64,000 nucleotides of DNA from an uncultured Dyadobacter sp. (GTDB lineage: Bacteria; Bacteroidota; Bacteroidia; Cytophagales; Spirosomataceae), in the NCBI RefSeq assembly GCF_946482605.1, contig NZ_CAMLSE010000009.1:237785-301784 (forward strand). Reading direction: 5' to 3'. Numbering within the stretch: the stretch's first letter is position 1; every line of letters starts with the position of its first letter. A model generated the notes under the pieces. The model did no database searches and was not told where the DNA came from. It worked only from the letters and a program-made list of their open reading frames with translations. Both the position numbers and the translations under genes were made by a program. This document shows positions 1 to 9,302 of this stretch, piece after piece.

Positions 1-1142
1 AGCTTGACATAGTAAATTTGTCCGCCCGTATTCACACCGTTTTCCCAGGTGGAGTACAAATGCCATTGGGTCATAGGATGCAGGGAAATCGTCGGCATTG
101 AACCTGCAAGCTTCGGATCACCATTCAGGTGTTTGAGTAAAACATTCCTGATTTTCTCCGATACTACCTCTGTGGAACTGCCTTTCCGCGTCTGGACCAG
201 CACCTCAAATGTGTTTACCTTCCAGTTGTCTTTCAGGTCATTGACCCACTGCCTTCTTTTAACGGAGGTAAAAAGTTTCCATGGTGCTACGAACGACAGA
301 TTGTAGTAGTCGGAATTTTGTGGAAAATCCTTGAAAACGCCCGCCACGATCCCTTCCATTTCGTTGTCGACTTTCAGCATTTTACCAATGGCCTGGGCGT
401 TGCCAAAAATAGCAGCGGCCGCAGATTCGGATAGCAGCAGATTCGAAGGGCTTGTCAGTGACGCAACGCTCCCGCTGGTCATCTGCAGGCCGAGAATTTT
501 GGCACCATCGGGTTCCAGGAACCGGCCTTTCCTCCTGAATTTGTTCTCGCCGGAAGCCAGGTTATAATCTTCGGTGTCCCAGGATATCGCCACATTTTCA
601 AAATCTGCTGCAAAGCTGTTCCTCAGCTCGGCGGCAAGCGGAAACGGGAGATTTGGAGAACTAACCGTATGCCCATTCTGAACGACATGTGACATCACAC
701 GACCTGCGTGCTGGTGGTTTTCATTGTTTTTGTTAAAATTCCATTCATCCCATACCCATAAAAAGATCAGGATCGCCATCGCCATTCCCAGTGCAAGTCC
801 GGCCACATTGATCGATGTATATCCCTTGTTTTTCTGAAAACCTCTTAACGCAATTTTGAAATAGTTTTTGATCATATCCGGATTGATAAGGGCTGATGAA
901 GTATACCCGGGCGACCGGCCGAGTACGCTGAGCTTGCGTTTGAAAAAATAGGGTCGTGAAAATTTCAAAACTTCGGTGACGTATCGTCTGCGGGCGGCAC
1001 GCTCACCCAGGTCCGCAACGTCTGCCTTAAACTGCTCTTGCAAGTCGCCCTGCAACTCCTCGTGCAGCGCGGCGGGACAAGCCCATTTCAGGATGAAATC
1101 GACCCAGTGCGGGGGCGTAGGTTCTGACGCGGGTTTGGCCAT
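1..1142 (-). CDS. FtsX/MacB-type ABC transporter permease with N-terminal prefix domain (partial)
   Basis: The gene enters from the left edge, so only the first 380 residues are present. The protein starts MAKPASEPTPPHWVDFILKW. About 90 soluble residues with the helical 'permease prefix' look (ELQGDLQEQF near residues 29-38) precede a transmembrane helix at about 112-131 (INVAGLALGMAMAILIFLWV). A periplasmic MacB-like domain follows. Such permeases work in efflux or in lipoprotein and peptide export. The start codon lies 3 bases after the stop of the PadR gene, so the two are co-transcribed; PadR plus prefixed permease is a common Cytophagales pair. The partner ATPase is not in the window. 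The family call is firm; the substrate is unknown. Confidence 0.85.
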   Translation of the reverse strand, partial: MAKPASEPTPPHWVDFILKWACPAALHEELQGDLQEQFKADVADLGERAARRRYVTEVLKFSRPYFFKRKLSVLGRSPGYTSSALINPDMIKNYFKIALRGFQKNKGYTSINVAGLALGMAMAILIFLWVWDEWNFNKNNENHQHAGRVMSHVVQNGHTVSSPNLPFPLAAELRNSFAADFENVAISWDTEDYNLASGENKFRRKGRFLEPDGAKILGLQMTSGSVASLTSPSNLLLSESAAAAIFGNAQAIGKMLKVDNEMEGIVAGVFKDFPQNSDYYNLSFVAPWKLFTSVKRRQWVNDLKDNWKVNTFEVLVQTRKGSSTEVVSEKIRNVLLKHLNGDPKLAGSMPTISLHPMTQWHLYSTWENGVNTGGQIYYVK

Positions 1143-1145
1143 GGT

Positions 1146-1472
1146 TCAGGATGTGAAGGATAATGGGATCGATTCCCAAAGCTGATTTCTAAGCTCCCGC
1201 ATTTCGGAAAGCATGTGTTTACCAAGCATTGTAACAGTAAATATCCGCTTTCTCCTTCCGCCGCGCGCGGCTGTGGGACTACCGAGTTCGGAGCTGACAA
1301 AACCTTTCTCTTCCAGCCTGTACAAGGCCACGTGGACGCCGCTGAGGCTTACGGGCCGTTCGGTCCGGCGATTCAGCTCGGCCGCAATGGTCACACCATA
1401 TGCCTCGCTCTGAAGTACGGCCACTGTCAGCAGAACGATCTCCTCAAACTCTCCCAGATAAGCTCTTGCCAT
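1146..1472 (-). CDS. PadR family transcriptional regulator
   Basis: 108 residues, the usual size for a short PadR protein. A winged helix covers about residues 8-85, with the recognition helix region near RPVSLSGVHVALYRLEEKGF and the wing near GGRRKRIFTVT, followed by a short C-terminal helix for dimer contact. It is the first gene of an operon with the prefixed permease just downstream and probably represses that operon in response to an unknown ligand. A palindrome overlaps the predicted promoter. Family call from motif and length; regulation is inference. Confidence 0.9.
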   Translation of the reverse strand: MARAYLGEFEEIVLLTVAVLQSEAYGVTIAAELNRRTERPVSLSGVHVALYRLEEKGFVSSELGSPTAARGGRRKRIFTVTMLGKHMLSEMRELRNQLWESIPLSFTS

Positions 1473-1505
1473 TGCGTTCTACTTCCAGGGTTGATATCAT
1501 TGTTG

Positions 1506-1518
1506 TTTGTTAAACAAA
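1506..1518. promoter_or_regulatory. Palindrome TTTGTT-A-AACAAA, candidate PadR operator
   Basis: Two 6-base inverted arms around one central base overlap the -7 element of the padR promoter. The position suits autorepression. No binding data; other regulators could use it. Confidence 0.35.
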
Positions 1519-1545
1519 TATAAAAACAAAGCTGTAAGGAACAAG
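1515..1545 (-). promoter_or_regulatory. Bacteroidota-type promoter of the padR-permease operon
   Basis: On the minus strand TATATTTG (1515-1522) fits the -7 consensus TAnnTTTG of Bacteroidota sigma factor. CTTG (1542-1545), 19 bases upstream, resembles the -33 element TTTG. This would place the transcript start about 35 bases before the padR ATG. Read by eye. Confidence 0.5.
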
Positions 1546-1643
1546 CGAATGCTTTTTTTGGGACCCTCCCTGTTTGCACACCTCCGATGCCTTTTCAGGT
1601 CTGGTACGGTTTTAAAAACATAGCTCGCTCAAAAATACGTGCT

Positions 1644-3230
1644 ATGGAAACAACAAATGATTTTAAAAGCAATGCCCCCGCCGACAGCGGACAATGGGAA
1701 AGGGATGGTCGGAATGCCAGTTTATGGAACTTCGATACCCATCCCGCCGGACCGGAAGACCGGCTTTCCACCGACGAAACCTACGACACACTCATTGTGG
1801 GTGCTGGTATCACAGGCCTCACGGCCGCATTAATGCTCCAAAAAGCCGAAAAAAAATGCATCGTCGCCGACGCGCACCACGCAGGTTTCGGTACGACCGG
1901 CGGCACCACTGCCCATATCAACACATTTGCCGATACCACTTTCGCGGAGGTTGAAAAAGCATTCAGCGAAGAAGCGGCGACGCGGTTTGCACGGGCGATC
2001 GCCCAATCGGTGGAAACCATCGACCAATTTGTGCAAACCTACAACATCGATTGCGATTTTGAATGGAAGCGCGGCTTCGTGTACGCCGAGACCGACCAGG
2101 AGGCAAAGGAGCTCGACAATCTCTACGAAAGCGCGCTCAGGGCCGGAGTGCAGGCATCCCGGACGGGAACCGTTCCCACCAGCGCTTCTTACCGCAAGGC
2201 TGTCGTCTTCGAAGGGCAGGCGCAATTTCACCCGCTCAAATACATTGGCGGGCTGCAAAAGGCCTTTGTTGCAGCGGGCGGTACTGTACTGGAAAATACA
2301 CAAATCCGGGAAGTCAGTTCCACAGATACGCACCATGTCGCGGTAGCCGATAACGTCGAAATCAAGGCGAAAACGATCATTTATGCCACGCACATTCCAC
2401 CGGGCGGGATCAATGTACTACATTTCCGCAACGCGCCCTACCGCAGCTATGTGATCGCCGCCACATTGAAAAACGGAGCTTACCCCCCGGATCTGGTTTA
2501 CGATATGCAGGATCCCTACCATTATTTCAGGACCCACACTGTGGACGGACAACCGTATCTTATCGCCGGCGGTCATGACCACAAAACCGGCCATGGTGAT
2601 CCGGAGCAGTCGTTTGCTGACCTCATTGCTTACACCTCGGAGCTGTACGAGATCGATACCGTGGTGACACGGTGGTCGGCACAATACTATGTGCCCGCCG
2701 ATGGTTTGCCGTATATCGGCCACCTGCCCGGCGCTTCGGCGGGTATTTATGCGGCGACCGGTTTCAATGGGAACGGGATGATACTGGGAACCGTTTCCGC
2801 AAGGGTGCTGAGCGACCTCATCCTGACGGGCGAAAGCGAGTACAAAGACCTCTTCGATCCTGCGAGGATCAAACCGATTGCCGGATTTGCGGAGGTGGTG
2901 AAGGAAAATGCAGATGTGGTCAAAAAATTCGTCGGTGACCGGTTCGGGATCGATGAAATAGGCTCTTTCTCCGAAGTTCCCTCAGATAGCGGGGCGATCG
3001 TGGAGTATCAAGGCGAAAAACTCGCTATTTACCGCGACAAACAAGGTGAAGTATACGCACTGGATCCCGTGTGCACCCATGCCAAATGCATTGTGCAATG
3101 GAACAATGCGGAAAAAAGCTGGGATTGCCCATGCCACGGAGCCCGTTTCGATTGCCAGGGCAAGGTACTGACGGGTCCCGCAAGGGCGGATTTGGATAAA
3201 ATAAATGTAACAGCATCAAGAAAAGAATAA
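1644..3230 (+). CDS. FAD-dependent oxidoreductase with C-terminal Rieske [2Fe-2S] domain
   Basis: 528 residues from the ATG at 1644; an upstream in-frame ATG at 1587 would add 19 residues without family character. A DAO-type FAD domain begins with the dinucleotide-binding fold (TLIVGAGITGLTAALML, about residues 48-64) and an FAD motif (GFGTTGGTT). The last ~85 residues form a Rieske domain with CTHAKC near residue 476 and CPCHGARFD near 494, so both the CxH and CxxH cluster ligands are present. The layout equals that of Bacillus YhfW-like proteins, which are cytoplasmic with unknown substrate. It stands alone, followed by the convergent glycan operon only 14 bases away. Confidence 0.88.
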   Translation: METTNDFKSNAPADSGQWERDGRNASLWNFDTHPAGPEDRLSTDETYDTLIVGAGITGLTAALMLQKAEKKCIVADAHHAGFGTTGGTTAHINTFADTTFAEVEKAFSEEAATRFARAIAQSVETIDQFVQTYNIDCDFEWKRGFVYAETDQEAKELDNLYESALRAGVQASRTGTVPTSASYRKAVVFEGQAQFHPLKYIGGLQKAFVAAGGTVLENTQIREVSSTDTHHVAVADNVEIKAKTIIYATHIPPGGINVLHFRNAPYRSYVIAATLKNGAYPPDLVYDMQDPYHYFRTHTVDGQPYLIAGGHDHKTGHGDPEQSFADLIAYTSELYEIDTVVTRWSAQYYVPADGLPYIGHLPGASAGIYAATGFNGNGMILGTVSARVLSDLILTGESEYKDLFDPARIKPIAGFAEVVKENADVVKKFVGDRFGIDEIGSFSEVPSDSGAIVEYQGEKLAIYRDKQGEVYALDPVCTHAKCIVQWNNAEKSWDCPCHGARFDCQGKVLTGPARADLDKINVTASRKE

Positions 3231-3244
3231 ATCATGCAAGTGCG

Positions 3245-4354
3245 CTAGCGACACGCCGGTCCGGCACCAGCCGGATCAGGGTTCGCTGTCGTAAGGAGTT
3301 TTTGAACGGCCGCCACGACATCGCCAGGCGCGGGATATGGGATCATTTCCGCATACAGACGCCGGGCGACGTCGCGGATGATGGTATTCCGGCTTTGCAA
3401 ATGTGCAGGGACCGAAAAAGGCAACGATTCGTGCGGGCTTTTCCAGGGACTATGCTGGGGATTGGTCTGTGCATACAAAACGACCACAGGCGTTTGCATA
3501 GCGGCTGCAATATGGATCGTGCCGGTATTCACCGAGACGACACATGCTGCTTCACCGATCAATGCAATGAATTCACCCAGTGAAAATAACCCGGCCACGG
3601 ACCTCGCGCCGCATCCGATGCCCCCGGCGATGGCGTCCGCATCCGCTTGCTCCGCGGCCGATCCGGAAACCAGCAACGGTAATCCATACCGGGCCGCTAA
3701 AAGCCGCCCGGTTTCAATCCAGAGGCTCAGCGGATATCGTCGCTTTTCCTCCGAAACGCCGGGATGGAGTACCATGTACGGCAGGTTGCTTTCAGTGGAA
3801 ATTGCCGCCATTTTTTCCCTCCATTCGATTGCCGACGCGGTATGTTGGGTCAATAAGAGCCGGTTATCGGCAACAGCAGCGCCCATTGCCTTCACCAGTC
3901 CGAGGTCGCGCTCCACCTGATGCGTAATGTGTTCGTACGGTTCATCGTCGGGGAGCCAGGTGGTAAGCAGCTCGTAAGGGTTTTCCCGCGCGTAAGCGAC
4001 GCGTACCGGAATGCCCGCCATATACGCGAGCATGGCAGCCGGAAACGCACTCTGGCTATACACCGTGAAAATAACCACCGCGTCAAAATGCATGGAGGCG
4101 ATTTCGCCGGCTAGGCCGGAGAGATCGTAAACTTGCCCACCCGTTGACCTGACCCACGGCAGGTCCGCTGTGATCAGCCCGTCGATGCAGGCCAGGTAGG
4201 GCACGATCATGGCGCCGGCCTTGGAGGTAAGTAACGTAATACGACTGCCAAAAGTCTCTTTTAATGCACGCATAGCAGGCGACGACATGATCACATCGCC
4301 CATATTGTCGGCCCGGATACACAGCACATTCCGGAAGGGCTGGCGTTCAGTCAT
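3245..4354 (-). CDS. Glycosyltransferase family 9 (heptosyltransferase-like)
   Basis: 369 residues from the ATG at 4354; a longer open frame upstream lies inside the preceding gene and lacks family character. The N-terminal Rossmann half starts VLCIRADNMGDVIMSSPAMRAL, typical of ADP-heptose transferases. The C-terminal half has the sugar-nucleotide motif region (LHPGVSEEKRRYP, then VSVNTGTIHIAAAMQTPVVVLYA). It probably moves a heptose or a related sugar to a glycan acceptor at the inner membrane face. The start overlaps the phosphatase gene by 8 bases, so the two are translationally coupled. It is the last gene of the minus-strand glycan operon. Confidence 0.87.
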   Translation of the reverse strand: MTERQPFRNVLCIRADNMGDVIMSSPAMRALKETFGSRITLLTSKAGAMIVPYLACIDGLITADLPWVRSTGGQVYDLSGLAGEIASMHFDAVVIFTVYSQSAFPAAMLAYMAGIPVRVAYARENPYELLTTWLPDDEPYEHITHQVERDLGLVKAMGAAVADNRLLLTQHTASAIEWREKMAAISTESNLPYMVLHPGVSEEKRRYPLSLWIETGRLLAARYGLPLLVSGSAAEQADADAIAGGIGCGARSVAGLFSLGEFIALIGEAACVVSVNTGTIHIAAAMQTPVVVLYAQTNPQHSPWKSPHESLPFSVPAHLQSRNTIIRDVARRLYAEMIPYPAPGDVVAAVQKLLTTANPDPAGAGPACR

Positions 4355-4919
4355 TCTCGGCGATCGTTTGGGAAGTAATGTAATCGGCGGCGTCCTTGAA
4401 ATAACGGGTGGTATAATGGGGAACCCGTTCCGGGCCTTCCAGCCATTCCGTCTCGTTTCCATTGTCGATCAGGACAGTTTGGCAACCGGCCCGGTTTCCT
4501 GCCTCCACGTCATTGAGTATATCCCCGATCATCCAGGAATGTTTCAGGTCAATCCGCAGGTCCACGGCTGCCTGCATCAGCAGACCTGGTTCCGGTTTGC
4601 GGCATTCGCACGATTTTCCGTCCGTCGCCGGCAAATGCGGGCAACAGTAGAACCCCGAAAGGATCAATCCGTTTTCAGCAAAAATATCCTCGAAATAACG
4701 GATCAATGCATCCAGTTCGGTCTTCGAAAACAAACCCATGGAAAGGCCCGGCTGGTTGGAAACAATTACCAGCCGGTAGCCATCAGCCTGCAAAGTCCGC
4801 AGCCCTTCAAAAACATCCGGCTCAAATACTACTTTGGACGGATCTACATTGTAAGGCTCGTCTTTGATCAGTGTGCCATCCTTATCCAAAAAAACGGCCC
4901 TATTGACGTGGAAGTGCAT
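4347..4919 (-). CDS. gmhB: HAD-IIIA phosphatase, D-glycero-D-manno-heptose-1,7-bisphosphate phosphatase-like
   Basis: 190 residues if started at ATG 4919 (MHFHVNRAVFLDKDGT); an upstream ATG at 4967 adds 16 residues within the previous gene. Haloacid dehalogenase motif I is DKDGT. Motif II is the Ser in VIVSNQPG. Late motifs are KPEPG and IGDILNDVEAG. The zinc-binding cysteines of GmhB are visible as CCPH and CECRKPEP. GmhB removes the C7 phosphate during ADP-heptose synthesis. GmhA and HldE partners are not in the window, so they would have to be elsewhere, or the substrate is a related sugar phosphate. Placed between a GT4 and a GT9, supporting a heptose-containing product. Confidence 0.8.
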   Translation of the reverse strand: MHFHVNRAVFLDKDGTLIKDEPYNVDPSKVVFEPDVFEGLRTLQADGYRLVIVSNQPGLSMGLFSKTELDALIRYFEDIFAENGLILSGFYCCPHLPATDGKSCECRKPEPGLLMQAAVDLRIDLKHSWMIGDILNDVEAGNRAGCQTVLIDNGNETEWLEGPERVPHYTTRYFKDAADYITSQTIAEND

Positions 4920-6234
4920 ATGCTCTCGTTCTGTTGCGGTATTCGGCGTGCACCATGCCGCCTGCATTTCTCATCTGATGCATGTATAGCGCCGGCCTCG
5001 ACTGCATGCGGTGACCGATCCGATGGTACAGCTGGTCGGCTTTTTCGGCGACATATGACCAGGTAAAATGCGCGTTGACACGTTTCAATGCATTTCGGCA
5101 TAATGCTTTGTACCGGTCGGGGCATGCAATTCCTTCCCTGACGGCCCGCGCCAATGCCTGCGGGTCATGCGGCGGCACCAGAAAGCCCGTTTCACCATCT
5201 TTCACCGTGTATTTGATGCCGCCCACAGCCGAGCCGATGACCGGGGTCCCGCACGCCATCGCTTCGAGCGGTGTAATGCCGAAGGGCTCATACCAGGGCG
5301 TTGAAATAAAGAAGTCGGCCGCCTGATAGTATTGTTTGAGCTGCTGCCGGTTCCTGCGTCCGGTAAATTCGACCTGTGCAAGCACACCTTCGGCCTCGGC
5401 AATAGCACGCAGTCGCCTGAATTCTTGGTCTTTCTCAAAATCAGGCACCTCGTCCGACCCGCCTACGACGAGCAGTCGCAGCCTGGGTACATCTCGCAGG
5501 TAGGCCAGCGAACGGATCACATTGTCGATGCCCTTGCGCGGCACTACCCTGCCCAATTGCAGCAGCACCAGTTCATCCTTCGCCAGGCCCAGTTGTTTGC
5601 GCGCTGCCGCCTTCACCATCGGGTGGAACTCCTCGGCACTGAAACCGCAGGGAATGATGGTAATCCGCGATGGATCGGCACAATAATGCTCAATGAGGTC
5701 CTGCTTGTCCTGAGGACATTCGGCGATGATATAGTCGGAATCGTCCACGATCATCTGTTCAATGTCGAGGCGCTCTTCCGGAAATGCATCCCTTTCCTTC
5801 TGATGGATCCTGCGGATCTTGCCCAGGGCGTGAAATGTAATCACATAGGGAATTCCTAGCCGCTGCTTTACCCGCGACGCAACAAGGCCCGACATAAAGA
5901 AATTGGCATGTATCAGCTCATAGTCCATTTGAAACTGCCCGATAAAGCGGATCATGTTCCTGCCGAATTCGTCCATGAAACCGAGCAGCTGTTCTTTGGG
6001 AACCTCTGCCGCCGGACCGGCTTCTACATGGACCACGCGGATACCCGGCAGCCAGGAAACAATTTCAGGAAGATCCTCACTGTCCTTCCGGGTAAAAATG
6101 TCGATCAGGTATCCCAGCCTGGCGAGCGATTTACAAAGCTCGGCCACGTACACGTTTTGTCCGCCGCTATCGACTCCGCCCAATACAGCCAGCGGAGAGG
6201 CATGCTCACTGATAAATGCTATTTTTCTTTTCAT
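4900..6234 (-). CDS. Glycosyltransferase family 4/1, sucrose-phosphate-synthase-like
   Basis: 444 residues from ATG 6234 (MKRKIAFISEHASPLAVLGG). The glycine-rich GGVDSGGQNVYV loop at about residues 18-29 binds the sugar nucleotide in GT-B retaining enzymes. The C-terminal GT1 domain has QLGRVVPRKGIDNVIRSL, the EPFGITPLEAMACGTPVIGS signature with the E-x7-E pair, and a closing GGIKYTVKDGETGFLVPP. A retaining cytoplasmic transferase, here serving the glycan operon. It overlaps the preceding GT gene by 29 bases and the following gmhB-like gene by about 20 bases. The acceptor and the sugar cannot be told from sequence. Confidence 0.88.
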   Translation of the reverse strand: MKRKIAFISEHASPLAVLGGVDSGGQNVYVAELCKSLARLGYLIDIFTRKDSEDLPEIVSWLPGIRVVHVEAGPAAEVPKEQLLGFMDEFGRNMIRFIGQFQMDYELIHANFFMSGLVASRVKQRLGIPYVITFHALGKIRRIHQKERDAFPEERLDIEQMIVDDSDYIIAECPQDKQDLIEHYCADPSRITIIPCGFSAEEFHPMVKAAARKQLGLAKDELVLLQLGRVVPRKGIDNVIRSLAYLRDVPRLRLLVVGGSDEVPDFEKDQEFRRLRAIAEAEGVLAQVEFTGRRNRQQLKQYYQAADFFISTPWYEPFGITPLEAMACGTPVIGSAVGGIKYTVKDGETGFLVPPHDPQALARAVREGIACPDRYKALCRNALKRVNAHFTWSYVAEKADQLYHRIGHRMQSRPALYMHQMRNAGGMVHAEYRNRTRAYALPRQ

Positions 6235-7201
6235 GATGCGTGTATTGAATAGTTTGTCTGAAAGTGTTTTCCCAATCCGTCGCGAACCGGGCAATGCTGA
6301 ATTTATCCGTGGCGACTTCGCGGGCCCGCTCACCGAGCTGCCTGGCCCAGGCGGGATCCGCAATGAGCGCATGCATGCCTTCGATGAGGCGGTCGATATG
6401 GGTATCGATCAATCCGGATTCGCGGTCTTTGATCACCGTTACATATTCGGTGGTGGCCAGCGCTACCACGGGCATGCCGGTCATCATGGCCTCGCACACC
6501 GCCAATCCGAAACTGGTGTAACGGATCGGGTTAAAGAAGAAGCGGTAATGACTGATAAACTCCGGCAACTGCGGATTGAGCACCTCTCCCAGCCCGCCCG
6601 ATTCCAGGGTCCCCATGCCTACGAGATCCAGCGGAACGTGCTTACGGACTTCTTCGAAAACATCCCAGCCTGTTATTCGGCCGCGTTGCTCGATGTGATT
6701 GATCACCACAATACCCCTCGGGATATCGCCGCGGTAGGACACCGCCGGAATGCAGACACCATGCTCGATCACACGCACATGGCGTGAGCCCCCATTGTCC
6801 CACATAAGCTTGTTGAAATGGGTCACATGTACCATCGTAACGGCCGGATCGGTCATGACGTGGCGGCTGTTGGTAGGATGCTGCTCGGGCGTGTTGTGCT
6901 CTACGTATACGCGGGGGAGTTCTTTCTGCCATCCAGCCAGGATATCGTGCTGGTCGATCAGGTAATTCCGCTCCGATTGGAATAAAATGCAGTCGAACTC
7001 CATGTTGCGGACGTCCGTTGCATTCACTTCAATCACATTCGGACCGAAAGGGAATGTCTCGCCCCGGCCGTAGTAGCCCTCCGAGCGGGTGTCGTTGACG
7101 GGGATAAAAATGTCGTAATTTCCTTGTGAAAGGTAGTAAAGATAACTTCCGTGGATATGCCAGGTAAAAACTCTTAACCGGCCCCTGCTGGTCCCGTCCA
7201 T
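6206..7201 (-). CDS. Glycosyltransferase family 4-type protein
   Basis: 331 residues from ATG 7201 (MDGTSRGRLRVFTWHIHGSY); an upstream in-frame start at 7252 adds 17 residues. The N-terminal half has the GT-B fold entry (FTWHIHGSYLYYLSQGNYDI) and an EHNTPEQHPTNSRH loop. The C-terminal half carries FNPIRYTSFGLAVCEAMMTGMPVVAL, the usual retaining-GT signature around the catalytic Glu pair. It is the first gene of the minus-strand glycan operon and overlaps the next GT by 29 bases. Its leader faces the divergent carbamoyltransferase operon. The donor sugar is unknown. Confidence 0.85.
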   Translation of the reverse strand: MDGTSRGRLRVFTWHIHGSYLYYLSQGNYDIFIPVNDTRSEGYYGRGETFPFGPNVIEVNATDVRNMEFDCILFQSERNYLIDQHDILAGWQKELPRVYVEHNTPEQHPTNSRHVMTDPAVTMVHVTHFNKLMWDNGGSRHVRVIEHGVCIPAVSYRGDIPRGIVVINHIEQRGRITGWDVFEEVRKHVPLDLVGMGTLESGGLGEVLNPQLPEFISHYRFFFNPIRYTSFGLAVCEAMMTGMPVVALATTEYVTVIKDRESGLIDTHIDRLIEGMHALIADPAWARQLGERAREVATDKFSIARFATDWENTFRQTIQYTHHEKKNSIYQ

Positions 7202-7586
7202 GCTGCGTGATTTAGGTTGAAACAGGCGCCCCCCTGTCAAAAACAGTGCCATCCCCGAGAACCGCTTTCCTGTGTCTCAGGCTTTTGGGCGGGTCCTGGG
7301 ACATAATGCGGAGAAGCGCTTCTAAACGCAACGTATAGCGCAGGTTACCCCCGATTGCAGCATGGAAGAATATCCACAGGTTGGGCTTAGCCCTGTTTTG
7401 GTTTTCAAAACTCCTCCCGGGCAAAAAAACAGCTTCCCTCCCGCGTATGTATATGCGTGTGTACAACGGAACGCGTGCGAGCCTTCGGCCGTCTCATTCG
7501 ATGCTTTTTTAATTCCGGAGGGATGTGGGTACTGGCATGGTAGTTGTGCCGCGTCGCCTGCATTTTACAAACCGCACGTCTGGCCT
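7202..7586. other. Divergent intergenic region of the glycan cluster
   Basis: 385 bases separate the two divergent operons. An in-frame open stretch extends upstream of the carbamoyltransferase but shows no conserved residues. A small inverted repeat GTTTTG-gtttt-CAAAAC lies at 7395-7411. No clear TAnnTTTG promoter was found; both promoters are presumed to lie here. Confidence 0.5.
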
Positions 7587-9302
7587 ATGTATATACTTGG
7601 AATCAATGCAGCGTTTCATGATACCGCTGCTGCGCTGGTAAAAGATGGTAAGATCATCGCTGCTGCCGAAGAGGAGCGTTTTACCCACATCAAACATGGC
7701 AAGCGCCCATTGCCGTTCTCCACCTGGGAACTGCCTTTCCACGCCATCGACTATTGCCTCAAAACCGCAGGCATTACCCTGGGTGATGTCGATCGCATTG
7801 CTTATTCATTCGATCCGGAGGGGGTTACCGAGGCTTCGGTGTATGAAAGTGTGCCTGATGAAGACGGTGATGTGCTGTCAGCACCGGATGTGTACCAGGG
7901 CTGGGACACGCTTTTCCTTAATTACATCCGTAAAGCGCCCGAACAACTCCGCGACGGCTATCCGCACCATTTACAGAAACGGTTGGCTGATGGCGGCGAT
8001 CTGAGCGACAAATGGGAGTTTGTGAACCACCATATCGCACACGCGGCAAGCGCCTTTTTTCCTTCGCCATTCGATGAAGCAGCTGTGCTGACCCTCGACG
8101 GACGCGGTGAGAAAGCGACTACGGGTTATTTTATTGGCAAAAACAATTCACTCGTCCAGATAGACTCGGTAGACATGCCGCATTCACTGGGGATGCTCTA
8201 CGAAAAGGTCACGACCTACCTGGGGTTCCTGCATTCGTCCGACGAGTACAAGGTAATGGCATTGGCGTCCTACGGCCGGCTGGTTTATCTCGAAGACTTT
8301 CGCTCGGTAATCCATGTGCAGGATGACGGCCAGTACACGATCGACGATTTCGACCCTGCACAGTGGTGGGGCCCGGGACGCAAAAAGGACGATCCGTTCG
8401 AACAGCTTCATCACGATATTGCGCACTCTTTGCAAAAAGCATTGGAAGAAACGGTTTTGAAACTCGCCTACTGGCTGCACGAACAAACCGGCGCAGAAAA
8501 CCTCTGTATGGCGGGAGGCGTCGCGCTGAATTGCGTCATGAATGCGGTCATCCGCGACCGGGGTCCATTCAAGAACGTGTGGGTGCAGCCCGCCGCCGGT
8601 GACGCCGGGACAGCGTTGGGTGCTGCCCAATGGCTGGATGTGCGCCTGCGTACCGGGGAAGAGGGAGCGCGGTACACCGCGCCGATGGAGCATGTTTACT
8701 GGGGGCCGGAATACACCGACCAGGAGATCGAGCAGTTTATGATCTGGGCCAAAATGCCGTACAAGCGGCTCACCAACGTCGCAAAGGAAACGGCCGAGAT
8801 CCTGGCCCAGGACAAGATCATCGCGTGGTATCAGGGCAGAATGGAGTTCGGCCCGCGCTCGCTGGGTGCCCGCTCGATACTCGCCTCCCCGATCCACCCC
8901 GAAATGCAGGCCCGGCTCAACGATATCAAAGACAGGGAGGATTTCAGGCCGGTGGCGCCCGTTGTGCTCGAAGAGGATGCTGCCGAATGGTTCGAAGATG
9001 CGGACGTATCCCCGTTCATGCTTTTCGTGTATCCGGTGAGGGAGGATAAAGCGGACCGCATTCCCGCCGTGCGCCATACCGACGGCACGGCCCGCGTGCA
9101 GACGATCAACCGCGAACAGCATCCGCTATACTATGACCTGATCAGCGCATTCAAAGCGATTACCAACGTGCCGGTACTGGTGAACACCTCGTTCAACACT
9201 CGCGGCGAACCGATTGTATGCTCGCCCAGGGACGCTATCGAATGCTTCTGGACCTCCCCTTTCGACGCTTTGATCATCAACTCATTTATTCTCGAAAAGT
9301 AA
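7587..9302 (+). CDS. Carbamoyltransferase, NodU/CmcH family
   Basis: 571 residues from ATG 7587 (MYILGINAAFHDTAAALVKD), which is where family homology begins. The N-terminal Kae1-like domain has the HDTAAA motif (His 11) and the metal-binding NHHIAHAASAFF motif, followed by LTLDGRGE. A second nucleotide-binding region follows (LCMAGGVALNCVMN). The C-terminal YrdC-like part has FGPRSLGARSIL and VNTSFNTRGEPIVCSPRDA. The family transfers a carbamoyl group from carbamoyl phosphate through carbamoyl-AMP to a hydroxyl, for example on Nod factors or natural products. It overlaps the next GT2 by one base (TAATG), so the product is probably a carbamoylated sugar. Full length, no lost motif. Confidence 0.92.
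   Translation: MYILGINAAFHDTAAALVKDGKIIAAAEEERFTHIKHGKRPLPFSTWELPFHAIDYCLKTAGITLGDVDRIAYSFDPEGVTEASVYESVPDEDGDVLSAPDVYQGWDTLFLNYIRKAPEQLRDGYPHHLQKRLADGGDLSDKWEFVNHHIAHAASAFFPSPFDEAAVLTLDGRGEKATTGYFIGKNNSLVQIDSVDMPHSLGMLYEKVTTYLGFLHSSDEYKVMALASYGRLVYLEDFRSVIHVQDDGQYTIDDFDPAQWWGPGRKKDDPFEQLHHDIAHSLQKALEETVLKLAYWLHEQTGAENLCMAGGVALNCVMNAVIRDRGPFKNVWVQPAAGDAGTALGAAQWLDVRLRTGEEGARYTAPMEHVYWGPEYTDQEIEQFMIWAKMPYKRLTNVAKETAEILAQDKIIAWYQGRMEFGPRSLGARSILASPIHPEMQARLNDIKDREDFRPVAPVVLEEDAAEWFEDADVSPFMLFVYPVREDKADRIPAVRHTDGTARVQTINREQHPLYYDLISAFKAITNVPVLVNTSFNTRGEPIVCSPRDAIECFWTSPFDALIINSFILEK

Noticed and set aside
8184..9122. A 312-codon open frame on the minus strand opposite the carbamoyltransferase
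   Set aside because: It lies wholly inside a conserved gene, its text is rich in Arg, His and Gly without family motifs, and GC-rich third positions open such shadow frames.
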